64,000 nucleotides of DNA, from the NCBI RefSeq assembly GCF_024679095.1, contig NW_026111772.1:243501-307500 (forward strand), given 5' to 3'. Both the position numbers and the translations under genes were made by a program. Origin of the DNA: Eriocheir sinensis (Eukaryota > Arthropoda > Malacostraca > Decapoda > Varunidae). The notes beneath the pieces were generated by a model. It did no database searches. It was not told where the DNA came from and worked only from the letters and a program-made list of their open reading frames with translations. Positions 10,170-21,084 of the stretch are shown piece by piece (positions within the stretch are counted from its first letter, which is position 1; each line of letters opens with the position of its first letter).

Positions 10170-10679
10170 TTGCCTAATTTTGAAATAACAACTGATAAAG
10201 TCCTAAAAGTTCTCCAATCACTTAAAACAAATAAAAGTCCCGGACCCGACAAAGTATATCCTATACTACTTAAAGAAACAAAGAGCGAAATACTCTCTTC
10301 CCTCACAACCGTATTCAATATGTCCTTGCGACAAGGCATCGTCCCTTCGGATTGGAAAAAGGCTAACATGACACCGATTTTTGAGAAAGGAGACAAAAAA
10401 ATACCAGGTAATTACAGACCCATTAGTCTAACATCAGTTGTAGGTAAGCTACTTGAGAGCATAATTAGAGACAAAATTGTGAGTTACCTTGAAAGCCACT
10501 CATTAATTGGTGATTCACAACATGGCTTCCGTAACAAAAGATCCTGCCGATCAAACCTATTGACCTTTTATAACGACCTCTTCTCAGTTTATGACGTAAC
10601 CAAATCATTGGACGTAGTCTATCTTGATTTCCAGAAAGCGTTTGATAAAGTCCCACATCATAAATTACTTTATAAATGA
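10170..10679 (+). pseudogene. LINE B1 reverse transcriptase, fingers/palm N-part
   Basis: The frame carries KTNKSPGPD, NMTPIFEKGD, NYRPISLTSV, SQHGFRNKRSC and YLDFQKAFDKVPH, the ordered N-terminal blocks of a CR1-group reverse transcriptase. It ends at a stop (TGA, 10677-10679) within the domain. The upstream piece, 9809-10091, is the basic linker between endonuclease and reverse transcriptase. Confidence 0.85.
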
Positions 10680-10727
10680 AAGCAAATAGGTATTGACGGT
10701 CAAGTAAACCAATGGATCGCGAATTGG

Positions 10728-11222
10728 TTGAGCAACAGACAACAAAAAGTGGTGATTGACGGATTTAACTCAAAGTGGGCACCGGTCACTAGTGGCGTCC
10801 CTCAGGGCTCGGTTTTTGGCCCAGTGCTCTTCATTATTTACATCAACGATGTGGATGTTGGACTCAATAATCGTATTAGTAAATTTGCGGACGACACAAA
10901 GATTGGTAACTCGGTTCTCACTGACGAAAACAGGCAAAGCCTCCAAGAGGATTTGCACAAAATTTCAGCTTGGTCGGATAGATGGGAGATGTCCTTTAAC
11001 GTAGACAAGTGCCAGGTCCTTCAAGTTGGAACAAGAAATAAGAAGTTCGATTACGAAATGGGCGGCGTTAAACTCACAAGCGTTCAATGCGTTAAGGACT
11101 TGGGGGTCAAAATCGCGTCAAACCTCAAATTCTCACATCAATGCATCGATGCAGCAAATAAAGCGAACAGAATGTTGGGCTTCATTAAAAGAAACTTTTT
11201 ATTCAGGAATATAAAGATGTAA
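10728..11222 (+). pseudogene. LINE B1 reverse transcriptase, catalytic part
   Basis: Continues the domain with TSGVPQGSV, the catalytic KFADDTKIGN block and WEMSFNVDKCQV. It then loses frame near 11210 within the region corresponding to [17 protein letters not shown] of copies B2 and B3. Downstream, 11223-11690 still matches the C-terminus but in several frames. Confidence 0.85.
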
Positions 11223-11762
11223 TACTTCCGCTCTACAATAGTTTAGTCAGACCCCACTTGGAATATGCGGTACAATTTTGGTCTCCCCACCATGCAAAGG
11301 ACATTTCTAAATTAGGTGTTCAGCGTCGGGCAACAAAAATTATTCCTTCCTTGCGCAACAAATCCTAAGAAGAAAGGCTTTCCACCCTTAGCATGTTCCC
11401 TCTTGAGAAACGTCGCCTCCGAGGAAAACTGATCGAATGTTTTATAATACTTAATGGTTTCACGAATGTAGACAGAACAAAATTGTTTATGATCGATGAC
11501 ACTGCGAACGAGGAACAATGGCATAAAACTCAAATGTAGACAAGTAAATTCAGACTGCACCAAATTTTTCTTCACCAACGTTGTAGTGCGAGAAAGCAAT
11601 AAGCTCCCAGCTTCAGTGGTCCAGTGTAACACGATTGACTCCTTTAAAAACAAGCTCGACCGTCATTTCCTTGAACTTAATATTATCTAGAGTAGAAATA
11701 CAACGTTTTGAAGCCATCTGAATAGTGTAGAATCACTTAGGCTTAAGGACAGGCTACCTATA

Positions 11763-12342
11763 GTCGGTCTAAATTAGCTTGGCCAATTTGCACCAAGAGG
11801 CCCCTCCCCATCAAATTCTGGTTTCATAGATTGTATTGAGAATATTTGTCTGTGGCTGTTGCGCTGAGCATACATACGTAGCCTACCCGTCGCGCCAAGC
11901 CCCAGATACATATCTTATTCCTCAATACAATGATTCCTACCTGTATTTTTTATGTGATTATATTTGGTATGCCTATGTGAATGAGCCATGTAGGAAATAA
12001 TGACGTAAAGTGTGCATTACTTTATAAATAACCTGCCATCATCGCCTTCAGTGCTCGTTTTGCAGGGCCCGTTCTCCCTTGAAAACTTGCAGTATTATGA
12101 TTGTACTTTGTTTCTTAAGTGATGTCGTTGATTGTTTAAGTAGAGTGTCGTTATTCAATTAAGTTTCGAATATTTTTTAATCATGAAAGAAGCTAGATTA
12201 TTTCAATCATGTATATTTGGTACGTGTCTTTGATACAATCTATGATGTCATCAACAGCCAATCAGGTGAAAGGGGGGCGGAGCTTAGCCAAAATGGGGGA
12301 GGGGCTTCTCGGTGCAAATTGGCCAAGCTAATTTGGACCGAC
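11763..12342. mobile_element. 580-bp MITE with long terminal inverted repeats
   Basis: The left end GTCGGTCTAAATTAGCTTGG and the reverse complement of the right end GTCGGTCCAAATTAGCTTGG match. The inverted similarity continues for nearly 50 bp with a few mismatches. TA dinucleotides flank both ends (11761-11762 and 12343-12344), suggesting a Tc1/mariner-type target. It has no coding capacity. It sits in the 3' UTR of LINE B1; copies B2 and B3 lack it at the same place. The superfamily is inferred from the TA flanks only. Confidence 0.8.
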
Positions 12343-12403
12343 TAATTTATAGTCTGGACCATGGGTTCTGTGTGGTCCGATTTTCTATGTAAATCTATCT
12401 ATG

Positions 12404-12410
<7 letters not shown>

Positions 12411-12447
<37 letters not shown>
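12411..12447. repeat. (CT)n microsatellite
   Basis: Perfect CT repeat directly abutting the 3' end of LINE B1. Confidence 0.95.
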
Positions 12448-12451
<4 letters not shown>

Positions 12452-12672
12452 CTTTCTTACAGTCAATATTTCTACTTTACCTTTTTCCTCCTTCATATAT
12501 TTTCCTCTTTTCCATCTGACTCCTTCAGTCGCTTCCTTCTTCAATTCCTTTTACTCCTTTTTTCTGCCAATTAGTTAGTTTCCGCTCACTCTCTTCCTCT
12601 CCCTATAGCTATCAATCTATCTATCTATCTATCTATGTATCTTATTCTCTCACTCTCTCTTTCACCTTCCAG

Positions 12673-12744
12673 AGATCTAAGTCACCAGCGTCTCGCCAGG
12701 CTCCATCGACATGCATTCCTGGGCCTCCGAAGTCTGCTCAGTCT
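12673..12744 (+). CDS. LGR-type receptor, LRR exon 1 of the window
   Basis: A 72-nt exon sits between acceptor CTTCCAG and donor GTAAGT. It enters and leaves in phase 2: one nucleotide completes a codon and two are left over. It encodes 24 residues, DLSHQRLARLHRHAF followed by LGLRSLLSL, one leucine-rich repeat with the L..L..L/F spacing. Leucine-rich-repeat GPCRs (LGR and relaxin receptors) typically have one 72-nt phase-2 exon per repeat, and this fits exactly. It would join the exon at 17197 across a 4.45-kb intron filled with family C LINEs. The preceding exon was not found in 1-12672. Confidence 0.85.
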
Positions 12745-12878
12745 GTAAGTATTGCTGCAACACTCTCACTGGGGTGTTGCGAGTGTGTGTTGTGTGTGTT
12801 TGTGTTGCTCTGTTCTTGTTTTTGTTAGTGTTGGTGTTGATGGTTGAGTCTGTTATTTTGGCTTGAGAAAAAAGAAAG

Positions 12879-12880
<2 letters not shown>

Positions 12881-12914
<34 letters not shown>

Positions 12915-13023
12915 TATTTGTGTGTACGAGTTTATTATCTGTTTTTCTTGGTGTGTGTGGGTTTTGATCAGGAGAAAAGCGTATCATGTTAGTATAATGA
13001 TGTGTTTCTTTAATAGCCCTATG

Positions 13024-13061
<38 letters not shown>
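12881..13061. repeat. (TG)n microsatellites
   Basis: Two TG tracts, about 12881-12911 and 13029-13061. The second abuts the 3' end of LINE fragment C1. Confidence 0.9.
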
Positions 13062-13065
<4 letters not shown>

Positions 13066-13644
13066 ATAGTAAAGGAAACAGCTTAAGGGCAAAAATACAT
13101 CGACCGCTCAGCATTGCTTCTATAAAAGCAAAAAGAAAATACCCAAAAGAGGGATCAATTTTGAGTGGCGAGGTGCGTTGACACTCCAATTTTGAGAGTT
13201 CAAGTCGTGGGCAGGAGTAAGTACAGAGGAAGGAAGGCTGTTCCACAGTTTACCAGTGAAAGGGATGAAAGAATGAAGTTGCTGGTTAGCTTTCACATAA
13301 GAGTGTTGGATAGCATAGGAATGAGTAAGAGTAGAAGGTCGTGTGCAGCGAGGCCGCGGAAGGGCATGCATATAGCAAGTTCAGCAAAAGATAGAAAGAG
13401 ATGCAACACTGCGGCGGAATTTAAAAGATAAAAAAAACTGTCAGTAAGAGGAGTAGAATTGATGAAACAAAGAGCCTCAAACGCCACTTTGTTCAGTAGG
13501 GCTGTGTGTGTGGAGCCCCCAACACATGAGATGCATACTCCACACGAGGGCGGACAAGGACAGTCTCTGGGAGGGGGAAAATGTAGTGGAGACGATACAG
13601 AACGCCCAATCGAGGAAGTTGATTTAGCAAGAGAGGAGATAAGA

Positions 13645-13647
<3 letters not shown>
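13062..13647 (-). mobile_element. LINE family C, fragment C1
   Basis: Diverged minus-strand 3' fragment matching 14085-14720 (copy C2), including the 3' tail in which an AGGAAACAGCTTAAGGGC-type block (plus strand) marks the family end. It codes the conserved last ~150 residues (FTGKLWNSLPSS block) with frameshifts. It lies exactly between two (TG)n tracts. Confidence 0.75.

Positions 13648-13709
<62 letters not shown>
13648..13709. repeat. (TG)n microsatellite
   Basis: About 30 TG units directly after fragment C1. Confidence 0.95.
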
Positions 13710-13711
<2 letters not shown>

Positions 13712-13862
13712 AAGTCGCCAGATTCAAGCTAATCGTAATAATAAAGAATCGGAGCACTACAGCGAAGCACCACTCAATACGTAAAGAAGCTCTACAGAAT
13801 CACGCTCTAACGACGTTTTAGGGATCAATGCGAAGCCCCGAGGAGACCAGCTTACGTGTTAT

Positions 13863-13865
<3 letters not shown>

Positions 13866-13912
<47 letters not shown>

Positions 13913-14077
13913 ATCATTCTCTTCCCCTTTTCCTCTCCATTGTCTGCCTCTCCTGACTCTCCTTTTCTTCCCTCTTCCTTCTTGCATTGCTGTTCATTAT
14001 CTTCTCCCTCTTTATGCCACTTTTTTATTCTTTATTCACTTATTCTCTTTCTCTTTTCTACTTTCTATCTCTATGTT
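13866..14077. repeat. (CT)n and pyrimidine-rich tract
   Basis: (CT)n at about 13866-13908, then C/T-rich DNA up to the 3' end of LINE C2. The 150 bp before it (13710-13860) show nothing recognisable. Confidence 0.85.
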
Positions 14078-14188
14078 TTTTTCTTTTTACATCAGAGGAC
14101 ACGGCTCAAGGGCAATAAAAAAGTATAAAAAAGTCCGCTTCTCGCCGCTCATATAAAAGATAAAAGTAAAGAGTAGCCAAAAGAGAGG

Positions 14189-14590
14189 TCAATTCCGGGT
14201 GGAGAGGTGTCTTGATACGCTCTTCTTGAAAGAGGTCAAGTCATAGGCAGGAGGAAATATAGACGAAGGAAGGCTGTTCCAGAGTTTACCAGTGAAGGGG
14301 ATGAAAGAATAGAGGTACTGGTTAACTCTTGCATAAGGGGTTTGGACAGTATAGGGATGAGAATGAGTAGAAAGTCGTGTGCAGCGGGGCCGCAGGAGGG
14401 GGGGAGGCATACAGTTAGCAAGTTCAGAAGAGCAGTCAGCATGAAAATATCGATAGCAGATAGAAAGAGAGGCAACATGGCGGCGGAAATTAAGAGGTTG
14501 GAGACTATCAGTAAGAGGAGGAGAACTGATGAGACGAAGAGCCTTAGACTCCACTCTGCCTAGGAGAGCTGTGTGAGTGGAGCCCCCCAC
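14189..14590 (-). pseudogene. LINE C2 ORF, C-terminal segment
   Basis: Codes the conserved C-terminal domain after the reverse transcriptase, from the GGSTHTALL block through HADCSSELANC to FIPFTGKLWNSLPSS and SFKKSVSRHLS. Equivalent segments occur in C1, C3, C4, C5 and A-independent positions, which confirms the family. Confidence 0.8.
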
Positions 14591-14750
14591 ACGTAAGATG
14601 CATACTCCATACGAGGGCGGACAAGGCCCCTATAAATGGAAAGCATCTGTGCGGGGGAGAAGAACTGGCGGAGACGGTACAGAACGCACAGCCTCGAGGA
14701 AGCTGATTAAGTAAGAGAAGAGATATGAAGTTTCCAGTTGAGATTTTGAG

Positions 14751-15741
14751 TTAAGGATAGACCGAGGATGTGTAGTGTTGAAGGAGGTGATAGCTGAGTG
14801 TTGTCGAAGAATAGAGGATTGATATCTGGAAGATTGTGTCGAGTGGATAGGTGGATAAACTGTTTTTTGAGGCGTTGAAGGACACCAGGTTCTTCTTGCC
14901 CCAATCGGAAATAATAGTAAGGTCTGAGGCTAAGCGTTCTGCAGCCTCAAGCCTGGAATCGTTTAGTTCCTGTTGAGTGGGCCTTCTATTAAAAGAAGTT
15001 GAGTAATGCAGATTGGAGTCATTGGCATAGGAATGGATAGGACAGTTCGTTTTGGAAAGAAGATCATTAATGAACAACAGAAATAGTGGGAGATATGATA
15101 GAGCACTGCGGGACACCACTGTTGACAGGTTTAGGGGAAGAACAGTGACCGTCTACCACAGCAGAAATAGAACCGTCAGAAAGGAAACTGGAGATAAAGG
15201 TACAGAGAGAAGGATAGAAACCGCAGGAGGGTAGTTTGGGAAGTAAAGATTTGTGCCAGACCCTATCAAAGGCTTTTGATATGTCCAGCGCAATAGCAAA
15301 GGTTTCACCGAAACGGCTAAGAGAGGATGACCAAGAGTCAGTTAGAAAGGCAAGGCGATCACCAGTAGAACGTCCCTTGCGGAACCCATACTGGCGATCA
15401 GATAGAAGGTCAGAAGTGGAAAGGTGCTTTTGAATCTTCCGGTTAAGGATTGATTCAAAAGCTTTAGATAGACAAGAAAGTAAAGCAATAGGACGGTAGA
15501 TTGAGGGATTGGAACGGTCACCCTTCTTAGGCACAGGCTGTATGAAGGCATACTTCCAGCAGGAAGGAAAGGTAGATGTTGACAGGCAGAGGCGAAAGAG
15601 TTTGACCAGGCAGGGTGTCAGCACGGAAGCACAGTTTTTAAGGACAATAGGAGGCACTCCATCAGGTCCATAAGCCTTCTGAGAATTGAGGCAAGAGAGG
15701 ACATAGAAAACATAATTCTTAAGAATCTGAATAACAGTCAT
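14751..15741 (-). pseudogene. LINE C2 reverse transcriptase (frameshifted)
   Basis: Two overlapping frames (14751-15119 and 15067-15741) together cover the palm domain. Visible blocks are QKAYGPDGVPPIVLK, NPSIYRPIALLSC, RQYGFRKGRSTGD, ALDISKAFDRVWH, NSGVPQ, then SYANDSNLHYSTS where family members C3 and C4 have SYADDSTLHYSTS. The catalytic pair is therefore Asn-Asp instead of Asp-Asp in this copy. The frame break lies after the VPQ block. Confidence 0.85.
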
Positions 15742-16127
15742 AAAGGAGTCAGAGGGTGGATGAGTAGGAAGAATATGCCCAAAATCGTCCAGAGTGGAGT
15801 TTTTAAAGGAAGTTTGAGAGAAGAGTTCAGCTTTAGAGATAGATGAGACGGCAGTGTTGCCGTCAGGACTAAGGAGAGGAGGGAAAGATGTGAAGTTGGA
15901 GATATTTTTGGCTAGATGTCAGAAGTCCCCGGAAGAATTAGAAAAAGCATGGTTTTGGCATTTTTTTTATTGATGAAGGAGTTTTTGGTAAGTCGGAGAA
16001 TATATTTTGCACGATTCCGGGCAGAAATGTAAAGATCATAGTTAGCAGGAGTGAGAAGGCTCTGGTACCTTGTGTGAGCTGGCTCTCTATCTTTGACAGC
16101 ACTAGAACGAGCGTGATTAAACCAGGG

Positions 16128-16967
16128 CTATTTAGCATGAGGAGTAGAGAAAGTGCGTGGAATGTATGCCTCCATTCCAGAGACAATCACCTCTGTGATG
16201 CGCTGGGCACACACAGAGGGATCTCGCTCCTGGAAGCAGTAATCATGCCACGGGAAATCGGAAAAGTACATCCTCAGGTCGTCCCACCGAGCTGAAGCAA
16301 AATGCCAAAAGCATTGCCTCTTCGGTGGGTCCAGAGGGTGTACAGGAGCGATAAACAATAAAGAAATAAAGTTGTGATCGGAGGAGCCCAACGGAGAGAA
16401 CAGTTTGATAGAGTAAGCAGAAGGGTTAGAGGTAAGGAAGAGGTCTAGTATGTTGGGCCGGTCTCCAAGACGGTCGGGAATACGTGTAGGGTGCTGAACC
16501 AACTGCTCTAGGTCATTGAGGAGAGCAAAATTGTAGGCTTGTTCACCAGGCTGGTCAGTGAAAGAGGATGAAAGCCAAAGTTGGTGGTGAACATTGAAAT
16601 ATCCTAGGATGGAGATTTCAGCGAAGGGAGAGTGAGTCAAGATGTGCTCCACTTTAGAGTTCATGTAGTCAAAGAGTTTTACATAGTTAGTAGAGTTAGG
16701 TGGGAGATAAACAGCACAGATGTATTTAGTAATAGAATGACAATGAAGTCTTAGCCAGATGGTGGAAAATTCTGAAGAGTCAAGGTTGTGGGCACGAGAG
16801 CAAGTGATGTCGTTGCGCACGTAGGCGCAACATCCAGCTTTGGATTGAAATTTAGGATAAAGATAGTAGGAGGGAACAGAGTAGAGATTGATGTCAGTAG
16901 CCTCAGAAACCTGTGTTTCTGTGAGGAAGAGAAGGTGAGGTTTAGAGTAGGAGAGATGATGTTCCAC
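16128..16967 (-). pseudogene. LINE C2 endonuclease
   Basis: Starts [19 protein letters not shown], an APE-type endonuclease entry block with catalytic ETQ. It continues with GCCAYVRND, a [10 protein letters not shown] block, [10 protein letters not shown] (GDFN in other copies, so the Asp is lost), [18 protein letters not shown] and GSSDHNFIS. Downstream, the linker to the reverse transcriptase (15938-16127) is in another frame. Confidence 0.85.
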
Positions 16968-17095
16968 AGAATGGAAATTAGAACTAAGACCACGAATGTT
17001 GCAGAAATTAATAAGAAAGAGGTTCGAGGAGTTATCAAGACACTTTCAGGTCGGCAGCCAGAAGAGGAGTCCTCCCTGGGGAAGGACTCCTCATT

Positions 17096-17196
17096 ATCTT
17101 TCTCCTTTTTTTAATCTCTCTTTCTCTCTTTCTCTCTATCTCTCACTATCTATATATCTATCTATCTATATCAATCTCTCTGTCATCTCTCCCCAG
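17096..17196. repeat. CTCT / ATCT simple repeats before the splice acceptor
   Basis: CT and CTAT repeats run up to the CTCCCCAG acceptor of the next exon and serve as its pyrimidine tract. Confidence 0.7.
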
Positions 17197-17268
17197 AAAC
17201 GCGTCCAACAACAGGCTTCAGAGGCTGAGCAGCGGCTCCCTCAGCGGATTATCCACTCTGCTGTCCTT
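17197..17268 (+). CDS. LGR-type receptor, LRR exon 2 of the window
   Basis: 72-nt exon, acceptor TCCCCAG and donor GTGAGT, phase 2 on both sides. It encodes 24 residues, NASNNRLQRLSSGSL then SGLSTLLSL, a leucine-rich repeat. Joined to the previous exon it gives ..SLLSL-NASNNRL.. with the L at the junction restored. NAS is a potential N-glycosylation site, common in LGR ectodomains. It joins the exon at 27492 across a 10.2-kb intron. Confidence 0.87.
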
Positions 17269-17830
17269 GTGAGTATTTCCGACGTATGTATGAGGGACGG
17301 TAGGGAAGATTGAGGCTAGTATGGAGAGGAAAAGAGAGGTAAGGAGAAGAAGGGGGAGGAAAGGACGGGAGGGAAGGAAGGAGGGCGGCAGGAGGGAGGC
17401 TTGCATGGAGAGGAAAACAATACGAGATATGAGGAGGTAATGGAGTAGACTGATAGGTAAGGAGAGAGAGGAGGGGAGGAGAGAGGGAGGGAAGGGAAGG
17501 AGGTATGGGAGGAAGGAAGGAGAGGGAGGGGGAGATGGAAGTCGGTATGAAGAGGGAAAGAATACGAGATGGGGATGATATGGAGGAGATGGATAGGTAA
17601 GGGAAGGGAGAAAGGGAGGAAGGGAAGGTAAAGATGGGATGGAGAGAGAAAAAATACGAGATGGGGATAGACAAGAAGGACAGGAGGAAGGGAGGGAAGG
17701 ATGCAGAGAGAGAGAGAGAAGGAGAGCCGGGTGGGAGGGGGATATGGAGACGACAGAATACGAGATAGGTAGATTAGGTCGACAGGTAAATAGATAGGTA
17801 GGTACAAAGGTAGGCAACAAGGGACACAAA
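17269..17830. repeat. Purine-rich degenerate tandem repeat
   Basis: A G/A-rich stretch in which AATACGAGAT followed by ATGAGG or GGGGAT recurs at about 17415, 17561, 17653 and 17756, flanked by similar GGAGAGG blocks. The period is uneven, roughly 90-145 bp. The minus-strand Ser/Pro/Leu frames are artefacts of composition. Confidence 0.65.
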
Positions 17831-17898
17831 TAAAAAAGCTAGATGTAATGTAAGGAGGAAGGAGAGAGAGGTGGGGGGGAGGCCAGGTGGGTCAGTGA

Positions 17899-18396
<498 letters not shown>

Positions 18397-18427
18397 AAGT
18401 ATGCCAAAAGCAATTTATTCATCAAAT

Positions 18428-18452
18428 CCTCCTCCTCCTCCTCCTCCTCCTC
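18428..18452. repeat. (CTC)n microsatellite
   Basis: About eight CTC units just before the 3' end of LINE C3. Confidence 0.85.
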
Positions 18453-18737
18453 AAGTGGACCCGACAACTTGTCCCCTCGTTTTTTTTTTTTTTTTTTTTT
18501 TTACCGCAAAGGAGACAGTTAAAGGGCACAAAAAAGCAAACATAAATAAATAAAAGCCTGCTACTCACTGCTCCTAAAATAATCCAAAGAGGTGGCTGAA
18601 AGATAGGCAGTTTCGGGAGGAGAGGTGTCCTGATACCCTCCTCTTGAAAAGTTCAAGTCGTAGGCAGGAGGAAATACAGATGAAGGAAGATTGTTCCAGA
18701 GTTTACCAGCGTGAGGGATGAAAGAGGAAGATGCTGG

Positions 18738-19493
18738 TTAACTCTTGCATAAAGGGGTTTGGACAGTATAGGGATGAGCATGAGTAGAAAGTCGAGTGCA
18801 GCAGGGCCGCGGGAGGGGAGGCATGCAGTTAGCAAGTTCAGAAGAGCAGTCAGCGTGGAAATATCGATAGAAGATAGAAAGAGAGGCAACATTGCGGCGG
18901 AATTTAAGAGGTAGAAGACTATCAGTATGAGGAGGAGAGCTGATGAGACGAAGAGCCTTAGCCTCCACCCTGTCCAGAAGAGCTGTGTGAGTGGAGCCCC
19001 CCAACACATGAGATGCATACTCCATACGAGGGCGGACAAGGCCCCTGTATATGGACAGCATCTGTGCAGGGGAGAAGAACTGGCGGAGACGGTACAGAAC
19101 GCCCAGCCTCGAGGAAGCTGATTTAGTAAGAGATGAGATATGAAGTTTCCAGTTAAGATTTTGAGTTAAGGATAGACCAAGGATGTTTAGCGTTGAGGAA
19201 GGTGATTGCTGGGTGTTGTCAAAGAATAGGGGATAGTTGTTTGGAAGATTGTGTCGAGTGGATAGGTGGAGAAACTGTGTTTTAGAGGCGTTGAAGGACA
19301 CCAGGTTCTTCTTGCCCCAATCGGAAATAATAGAAAGGCCTGAGGCTAAGCGTTCTGCAGCCTCCAGCCTTGAGTCGTTAAGTTCCTGAAGGGTGGGTCT
19401 TCTATTAAAAGAAGTTGAATAATGCAGAGTGGAATCATCGGCGTAGGAATGGATAGGACAGTTCGTTTTGGAAAGAAGATCATCAATGAACAA
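18738..19493 (-). pseudogene. LINE C3 reverse transcriptase C-part and C-terminal domain
   Basis: Starts at FIDDLLSKTNCPIHSYADD, so the catalytic YADD is intact here. It runs through LSIISDWGKKNLVSFNASKT, YRGLVRPRMEYASHV and the HADCSSELANC block. The last 40 residues continue in another frame (18653-18740). Confidence 0.85.
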
Positions 19494-19547
19494 CAGAAAA
19501 GAGTGGGAGATAGGACAGAACCCTGTGGGACACCACTGTTAATAGAT

Positions 19548-20153
19548 TTAGGAAGAACAGTGTCCGTCTACCACGGCAGAAATAGAACGGTTTGAAAGGA
19601 AACTGGAGATAAAGGTACAGATAGAAGGATAGAAACCGTAGGAGGGTAGTTTAGAAAGCAAAGATTTGTGCCAGACCCTATCAAAAGCTTTTGATATGTC
19701 CAGCGCAATAGCAAAAGTTTCACCGAAACGGCTAAGAGAGGATGACCAAGAGTCAGTTAAGAAGGCTAGATCACCAGTAGAACGCCCCTTGCGGAACCCA
19801 TACTGGCGATCAGATAGAAGGTCAGAAGTGGAAAGGTGCTTTTGAATCTTTCGGTTAAGGATTGATTCAAAAGCTTTAGATAGACAAGAAAGTAAAGCAA
19901 TAGGACGGTAGTTTGAGGGATTGGAGCGGTCACCCTTCTTAGGTACAGGTTGTATGAAAGCATACTTCCAGCAAGAAGGAAAGGTAGATGTTGACAGGCA
20001 GAGGCGAAAGAGTTTGACCAGGCAGGGTGACAGCACGGAGGCACAGTTTTTAAGGACAATAGGAGGCATTCCATCAGGTCCATAAGCCTTCTGAGGATTG
20101 AGGCCAGAGAGGGCATAGAAAACATCATTTTGAAGAATCTTTATAACAGGCAT
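19548..20153 (-). pseudogene. LINE C3 reverse transcriptase N-part
   Basis: Carries QKAYGPDGMPPIVLKNC, FIQPVPKKGDRSNPSNYRPI, RQYGFRKGRSTGDLAF, ALDISKAFDRVWHKS and the SAVVDGHCSS block. The catalytic YADD is in the next frame (18738-19493); the break lies in the SGVPQG segment near 19500-19550. Confidence 0.85.
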
Positions 20154-20160
20154 AAAGGAG

Positions 20161-21084
20161 TCAGAGGGGTGATGAGTAGGAGGAATATGCCCAGAATCGT
20201 CCAGAGTGGAGTTTTAGAAAAGTTTGAGAGAAGAGTTCAGCCTTAGAGATAGATGAGACGGCAGTGTTGCTGTCAGGACTGAGGAGTGGAGGGAAAGATG
20301 AAGAAGTGAAGTTGGAGGAGATGTTTTTGGCTAGATGCCAGAAGTCACGGGAAGAGTTAGAGAAAGCAAGGTTTTGACATTTTCTATTAATGAAAGAAGT
20401 TTTGGTTAGTCGGAGAATAGATTTGGCACGATTTCGGGCAGAAATGTAAAGTTCATAATTAGCATTAGTTTGAAGGCTCTGGTACCTTTTGTGAGCTACC
20501 TCTCTATCATTGACAGCACGAGAACAAGCGTGATTAAACCAAGGCTTTTTAGCGTGAGGAGTAGAGAAAGAACGAGGAATGTATGCCTCCATTCCAGAGA
20601 CAATCACCTCTGTGATGCGCTGAGCACACACAGAGGGGTCTCTATCCTGGAAGCAATAATCATTCCACGGGAAATCGGAAAAGTACATCCTCAGGTCGTC
20701 CCACTGAGCTGAAGCAAAATGCCAGAAGCATCGCCTCTTCGGTGGGTCCAGAGGGTGTACAGGAGCGATAGGACAGGATGCAGAAATAAGATTGTGATCG
20801 GAGGAGCCCAACCGAGAGAACAGTTTGACAGAATAAGCAGAAGGGTTTGAGGTAAGGAAGAGGTCTAGAATGTTGGGCCGATCTCCAAGACGGTCAGGAA
20901 TACGTGTAGGGTGCTGAATCAGCTGCTCTAGATCGTTTAAGATTGCAAAATTGTAGGCTTGTTCACCAGGCTGGTCAGTGAAAGAGGATGAAAGCCAAAG
21001 TTGGTGGTGAATATTGAAATCTCCTAGAGGTGAGATTTCAGCGTAGGGAGAGTGGGTCCAGATGTGCTTCACTTTAGAGCTCAA
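20161..21084 (-). pseudogene. LINE C3 endonuclease C-part and linker
   Basis: Starts inside the endonuclease ([15 protein letters not shown] with the conserved GDFN). It contains [18 protein letters not shown] and GSSDHNLIS, then a basic linker with [14 protein letters not shown] and [13 protein letters not shown]. The endonuclease N-terminus lies at 21166-21369 in a different frame. Confidence 0.85.

Larger units (their letters stand above)
9809..12410 (+). mobile_element. LINE family B, copy B1 (CR1 group), with MITE insertion
   Basis: Plus-sense element from just after a CT tract (9796-9808) to its 3' terminal repeat, two units around CTATGTAAATC at 12385-12410, followed directly by another CT tract. 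It covers the linker after the endonuclease, most of the reverse transcriptase and the 3' UTR. The 3' UTR is split by a 580-bp MITE at 11763-12342; copy B2 shows the empty site. Stops and frameshifts (for example at 10091, 10677 and 11222) make it inactive. Copies B2 (27663-28314) and B3 (57147-58400) share the same 3' end. Confidence 0.85.
14078..17095 (-). mobile_element. LINE family C, copy C2 (I/Jockey group, nearly full length)
   Basis: About 3-kb minus-strand element with endonuclease then reverse transcriptase and a short 3' UTR ending in a T-rich stretch on the plus strand (poly-A in element sense). The 5' end is cut at about 17095 in the segment that reads GGAGTCCTCCCTGGGG, so it lacks the longer 5' UTR seen in C3. 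Several frameshifts and stops. The YADDSTLHYS-type catalytic block (here YANDSNLHYS) and the endonuclease order place it in the I/Jockey group, by motif comparison only. Confidence 0.85.
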
